Shown here: piece after piece, positions 7,165-8,802 of the stretch
How positions within the stretch are numbered: position 1 is the stretch's first letter
How the letters are laid out: every line of letters starts with the position of its first letter
From: Thermoplasmata archaeon
GTDB lineage: Archaea > Thermoplasmatota > Thermoplasmata > Thermoplasmatales > Thermoplasmataceae
Assembly: GCA_021797955.1 (NCBI GenBank)
Contig: JAJZYV010000055.1
Location: 1 to 8,802 of the forward strand
DNA: 8,802 nucleotides
Reading direction: 5' to 3'
Program-made: the position numbers and the translations under genes
The notes under the pieces: model-generated
What the model was told of the DNA's origin: nothing
Seen by the model: only the letters and a program-made list of their open reading frames with translations
Databases searched by the model: none

Positions 7165-8226
7165 GTGAAAAAAAAAGTTCCTGCAACAGTTATAATCCTG
7201 TGTTATAAACGTGAATCCTTTATTTTGGAAGCAGTTAAGTCGGTTGTCAATAATGGTTACCCTGTTGAAGACCTGGAGATCATTGTCGTCAAGGCTTTTG
7301 ATAACCCTGCACTGGAAGATGCCCTTAGAGAAATGAATTGTCTGATAATCCATTCTGATACACAATACATAGGGCATAGCTTTTCCAGTGCCTTAAGTAC
7401 TAGTACAGGAGAAATTGTTTTTTTGCTTGATGATGATGACACATTCTTACCTGGAAAAATATCAACGCATCTTTCCATGTATGAAAAATTTCCAGATGTT
7501 GAATACATAATAAACGGCTATGAGATCATAGATAGTTCTGGCAATCCTTTGAGGTCAGATATCAGGAGAAAATCCAGGCATTTGAGGGACATGTACCGGG
7601 AGTTCCTATTAATAAAAAGCGATGGTATTCCCAATGATATCTCATATCTGTCCAAGGGGCTTGGAATTGACTTCAACAGCAGCCGTGTATCCTTCAGGAG
7701 ATCTGCGATCATGCCTTATCTTGACTATCTTCAAAATATAAACATTCATCTGGATACAGGTTTATTTTTCGTAGTTTACTATTTTCAGGGTGGCATATTG
7801 GACATTAAGCATTCTCTTACAGGTTACAGGGTACATTCAGAGAATATGTCTACGCGTTTAGCTAGTGATAAAAAGACTGACAGCAAGATGTCTGGGATAA
7901 TAAGATATGCAGCGTTAACCCAGAATTTCTACAGATATTCCAGAGAACATCTCGGAATACACGTAAAGGATCCTAAATTTACTAATTACTGTCTTTCAAC
8001 TGAGAAAACGGTCAACCTGTTTCTTCTTTTGATTAGCCGAGGTAAGCCAAGGTCTGTATTGACCGCACTTGGCCAGCAGGTAATTTATTCTATTAAATGC
8101 AGGAATTTACGTCTTTATTACAGGACTATTTTACTAAGTTTCATTATAACAATCCTTGGGTTAGCTTCTAATAGGTTTCTTGAGGCAATAACCCTAAAAT
8201 ATGGAGTGATCCCAAACCTTGCCTAG
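7165..8226 (+). CDS. Family 2 (GT-A) glycosyltransferase
   Basis: This is a GT-A fold glycosyltransferase of family 2, expected to be an inverting cytoplasmic enzyme that uses an NDP-sugar and a divalent metal. With the GTG at 7165 it has 353 residues: KKKVPATVIILCYKRESF at the start, DLEIIVVKAFDNP, GEIVFLLDDDDTF (83-95) with the metal-binding Asp run, LDTGLFF where the catalytic acidic position often lies, and GYRVHSENMST, a common GT2 end-of-domain motif. The region after about residue 240 is less conserved and includes a hydrophobic stretch (TILLSFIITILGLAS) that may touch the membrane. The frame stays open back to a TTG at 7114 (370 residues), but family members begin close to the first beta strand, so 7165 is preferred. 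A run of nine A follows the start codon directly. It is transcribed divergently from the GT4 pair. Confidence 0.88.
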   Translation: MKKKVPATVIILCYKRESFILEAVKSVVNNGYPVEDLEIIVVKAFDNPALEDALREMNCLIIHSDTQYIGHSFSSALSTSTGEIVFLLDDDDTFLPGKISTHLSMYEKFPDVEYIINGYEIIDSSGNPLRSDIRRKSRHLRDMYREFLLIKSDGIPNDISYLSKGLGIDFNSSRVSFRRSAIMPYLDYLQNINIHLDTGLFFVVYYFQGGILDIKHSLTGYRVHSENMSTRLASDKKTDSKMSGIIRYAALTQNFYRYSREHLGIHVKDPKFTNYCLSTEKTVNLFLLLISRGKPRSVLTALGQQVIYSIKCRNLRLYYRTILLSFIITILGLASNRFLEAITLKYGVIPNLA

Positions 8227-8322
8227 TGTTCAAATTGTGCCGGCACTGTGTCTGATGAAGAGAATAAATATCAATTAAGATGCCCTTAGTCTGATTTCCA
8301 CGTTTATAATATCCGACTGAAT
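8227..8322 (+). pseudogene. Probable TnpB (IS605 OrfB) C-terminal zinc-ribbon remnant
   Basis: Directly after the glycosyltransferase stop, and in the same frame, the sequence reads CSNCAGTVSDEENKYQLRCP, a TAG, then SDFHVYNIRLNVFN. This fits the TnpB zinc ribbon C-x2-C-x14-C-x2-C followed by a DRDLNA-like motif. The fourth Cys has become Ser (TCT), a residue between the second Cys pair has become a stop (TAG at 8287-8289), and the DRD catalytic stretch reads NIR. It is therefore inactive and represents only the last 30 or so codons. The hairpin at 8375-8396 could be part of the same element's right end. The family call rests on the motif alone. Confidence 0.45.
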
Positions 8323-8374
8323 GTATTTAACTCCTATTCATTCAATTCTGCTAATCTTATATGTAGCATATTAA

Positions 8375-8396
8375 CAGGTGCACTTTCAGTGACCTG
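8375..8396 (+). repeat. Imperfect hairpin, 9-bp stem with one bulge
   Basis: CAGGT-g-CACT pairs with AGTG-ACCTG around a TTC loop, with a single bulged G at 8380. An alternative stem CTTTCAG/CTGAAAG (8383-8389 with 8394-8400) overlaps it. Such imperfect hairpins mark the ends of IS200/IS605 elements, and this one follows the TnpB-like remnant by about 50 bases. It has no oligo-T tract immediately after it, so an ordinary terminator is less likely. Confidence 0.42.
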
Positions 8397-8411
8397 AAAG
8401 ATAGAAGTAGT

Positions 8412-8640
8412 TTATCTTATTTTGTCAAGGAGTTCCTTCACTCCTTTTTTAGCAACTTCCGTTACAATTTATCCATACCTTCCATGTATGTTTTCATCCT
8501 TACTTGTCTTCAAGGAGGTAGCATTCTTGATTTATATCTATAGATACTTCTGTACCTACTAAAGGATTGAACTGGTTATTGTACCCTCTACATCTTAGAA
8601 GATAAGGAATGATAATTATATAGAAATCTATTATGTCCAA
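8412..8640 (-). pseudogene. Frameshifted and interrupted reading frame, unknown family
   Basis: On the minus strand two frames join into a protein-like reading. One runs from about 8640 and includes NNQFNPLVGTEVSIDINQEC and YLLEDK before a TAA. The other continues from about 8504 with TSKDENIHGRYG, a stop at 8471-8469, then IVTEVAKKGVKELLDKIR and TAA at 8414-8412. The Lys/Glu-rich tail is a plausible C-terminal helix. One frameshift and one nonsense change would explain the pattern. I do not recognise the family, and the calls could be chance. Confidence 0.25.
8615..8622 (+). promoter_or_regulatory. TATA box of the downstream epimerase gene
   Basis: ATTATATA is centred about 29 bases before the ATG at 8648. 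With the usual archaeal spacing, transcription would begin at about 8645, so the mRNA would be nearly leaderless. No SD sequence is present in front of this ATG, which agrees with that reading. Confidence 0.55.
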
Positions 8641-8647
8641 TTGAACT

Positions 8648-8802
8648 ATGAGACTGTTAATTTCCGGAGGTAATGGCTTCCTTGGGTCCTATATTGTTAA
8701 AAGGGCTGTTTTAAATGGATTTAATGTAACAGTTGTTGACGATATGTCCACGATGAATACAGATAATCTCGGTGCAGAGGTAAACTTGATCAGAAAGAAG
8801 AT
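8648..8802 (+). CDS. NAD-dependent epimerase/dehydratase (extended SDR), 3'-truncated by window edge
   Basis: The ATG at 8648 opens a frame that runs to the end of the window (51 full codons). It starts MRLLISGGNGFLGSYIVKR, with the Rossmann G-x2-G-x2-G (G7, G10, G13) straight after the first strand. Next comes VTVVDDMST, whose Asp31 at the end of the second strand is expected to bind the adenosine ribose and favours NAD over NADP. This is the usual beginning of GalE-, UGE- or dTDP-glucose-dehydratase-like sugar-nucleotide enzymes. The catalytic Ser and YxxxK lie beyond the window, so the reaction cannot be assigned. The start is secured by the TATA spacing and by the family's habit of beginning one strand before the Gly motif. 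Together with the epimerase at the left edge it would supply sugars to the transferases between them. Confidence 0.88.
   Translation, partial: MRLLISGGNGFLGSYIVKRAVLNGFNVTVVDDMSTMNTDNLGAEVNLIRKK

Noticed and set aside
8237..8246. Perfect 10-bp palindrome GTGCCGGCAC
   Set aside because: It falls inside the Cys-Ala-Gly-Thr codons of the TnpB-like remnant, does not extend further and has no loop; most likely incidental.
1..8802. CRISPR arrays, tRNA or rRNA genes
   Set aside because: No regularly spaced direct repeats, tRNA cloverleaf signatures or rRNA-like segments were seen on either strand.

Overview
The window looks like part of a surface-glycan biosynthesis island from an archaeon, most likely of the Thermoplasmata (Thermoplasmatales-like). 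Reasons: a long archaeal-type DUF2079 membrane protein, Arg encoded mainly by AGA/AGG, AT-rich TATA-like elements close to start codons (one spaced for near-leaderless transcription), non-ATG starts and few strong Shine-Dalgarno sites. The assignment to an order is inference; no rRNA or other marker gene is present.

Layout, left to right. (1) Bases 1-672: C-terminal two thirds of an extended-SDR NAD-dependent sugar-nucleotide epimerase/dehydratase, cut by the window edge. (2) 673-1067: a dead IS5-type transposase fragment on the minus strand, in one frame with two internal stops. (3) 1068-2195 (-): an unusually AT-rich GT4-like glycosyltransferase. (4) 2196-2656: a 461-base gap with no intact gene, containing short broken reading frames, a strong SD in front of a broken ORF, and two small palindromes. 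(5) 2657-4822 (+): a 721-residue DUF2079 polytopic protein (probable GT-C fold) with a sequon-rich extracytoplasmic tail. (6) 5902-7047 and 4817-5905 (-): two GT4 glycosyltransferases coupled by an ATGA overlap, converging with a 6-base overlap on the DUF2079 gene. (7) 7165-8226 (+; possible earlier start at 7114): a family 2 (GT-A) glycosyltransferase transcribed divergently from that pair. (8) 8227-8647: a probable TnpB (IS605 OrfB) zinc-ribbon remnant, a hairpin, another broken reading frame on the minus strand, and the promoter of the next gene. (9) 8648-8802 (+): the N-terminus of a second extended-SDR epimerase, cut by the window edge.

A plausible joint role: the two SDR enzymes make activated sugars, the cytoplasmic GT2 and GT4 enzymes assemble an oligosaccharide (probably on a lipid carrier), and the DUF2079 protein acts at or outside the membrane, perhaps adding sugars from a lipid-linked donor. 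The target could be S-layer or membrane glycoproteins or glycolipids. Insertion-sequence debris between the genes, opposing gene orientations and uneven base composition suggest an island assembled and rearranged by transfer. I found no tRNA, rRNA, CRISPR array or intact mobile element. No single gene here is clearly a new system; the most interesting items are the DUF2079 protein with its tail and the IS scars at gene borders.
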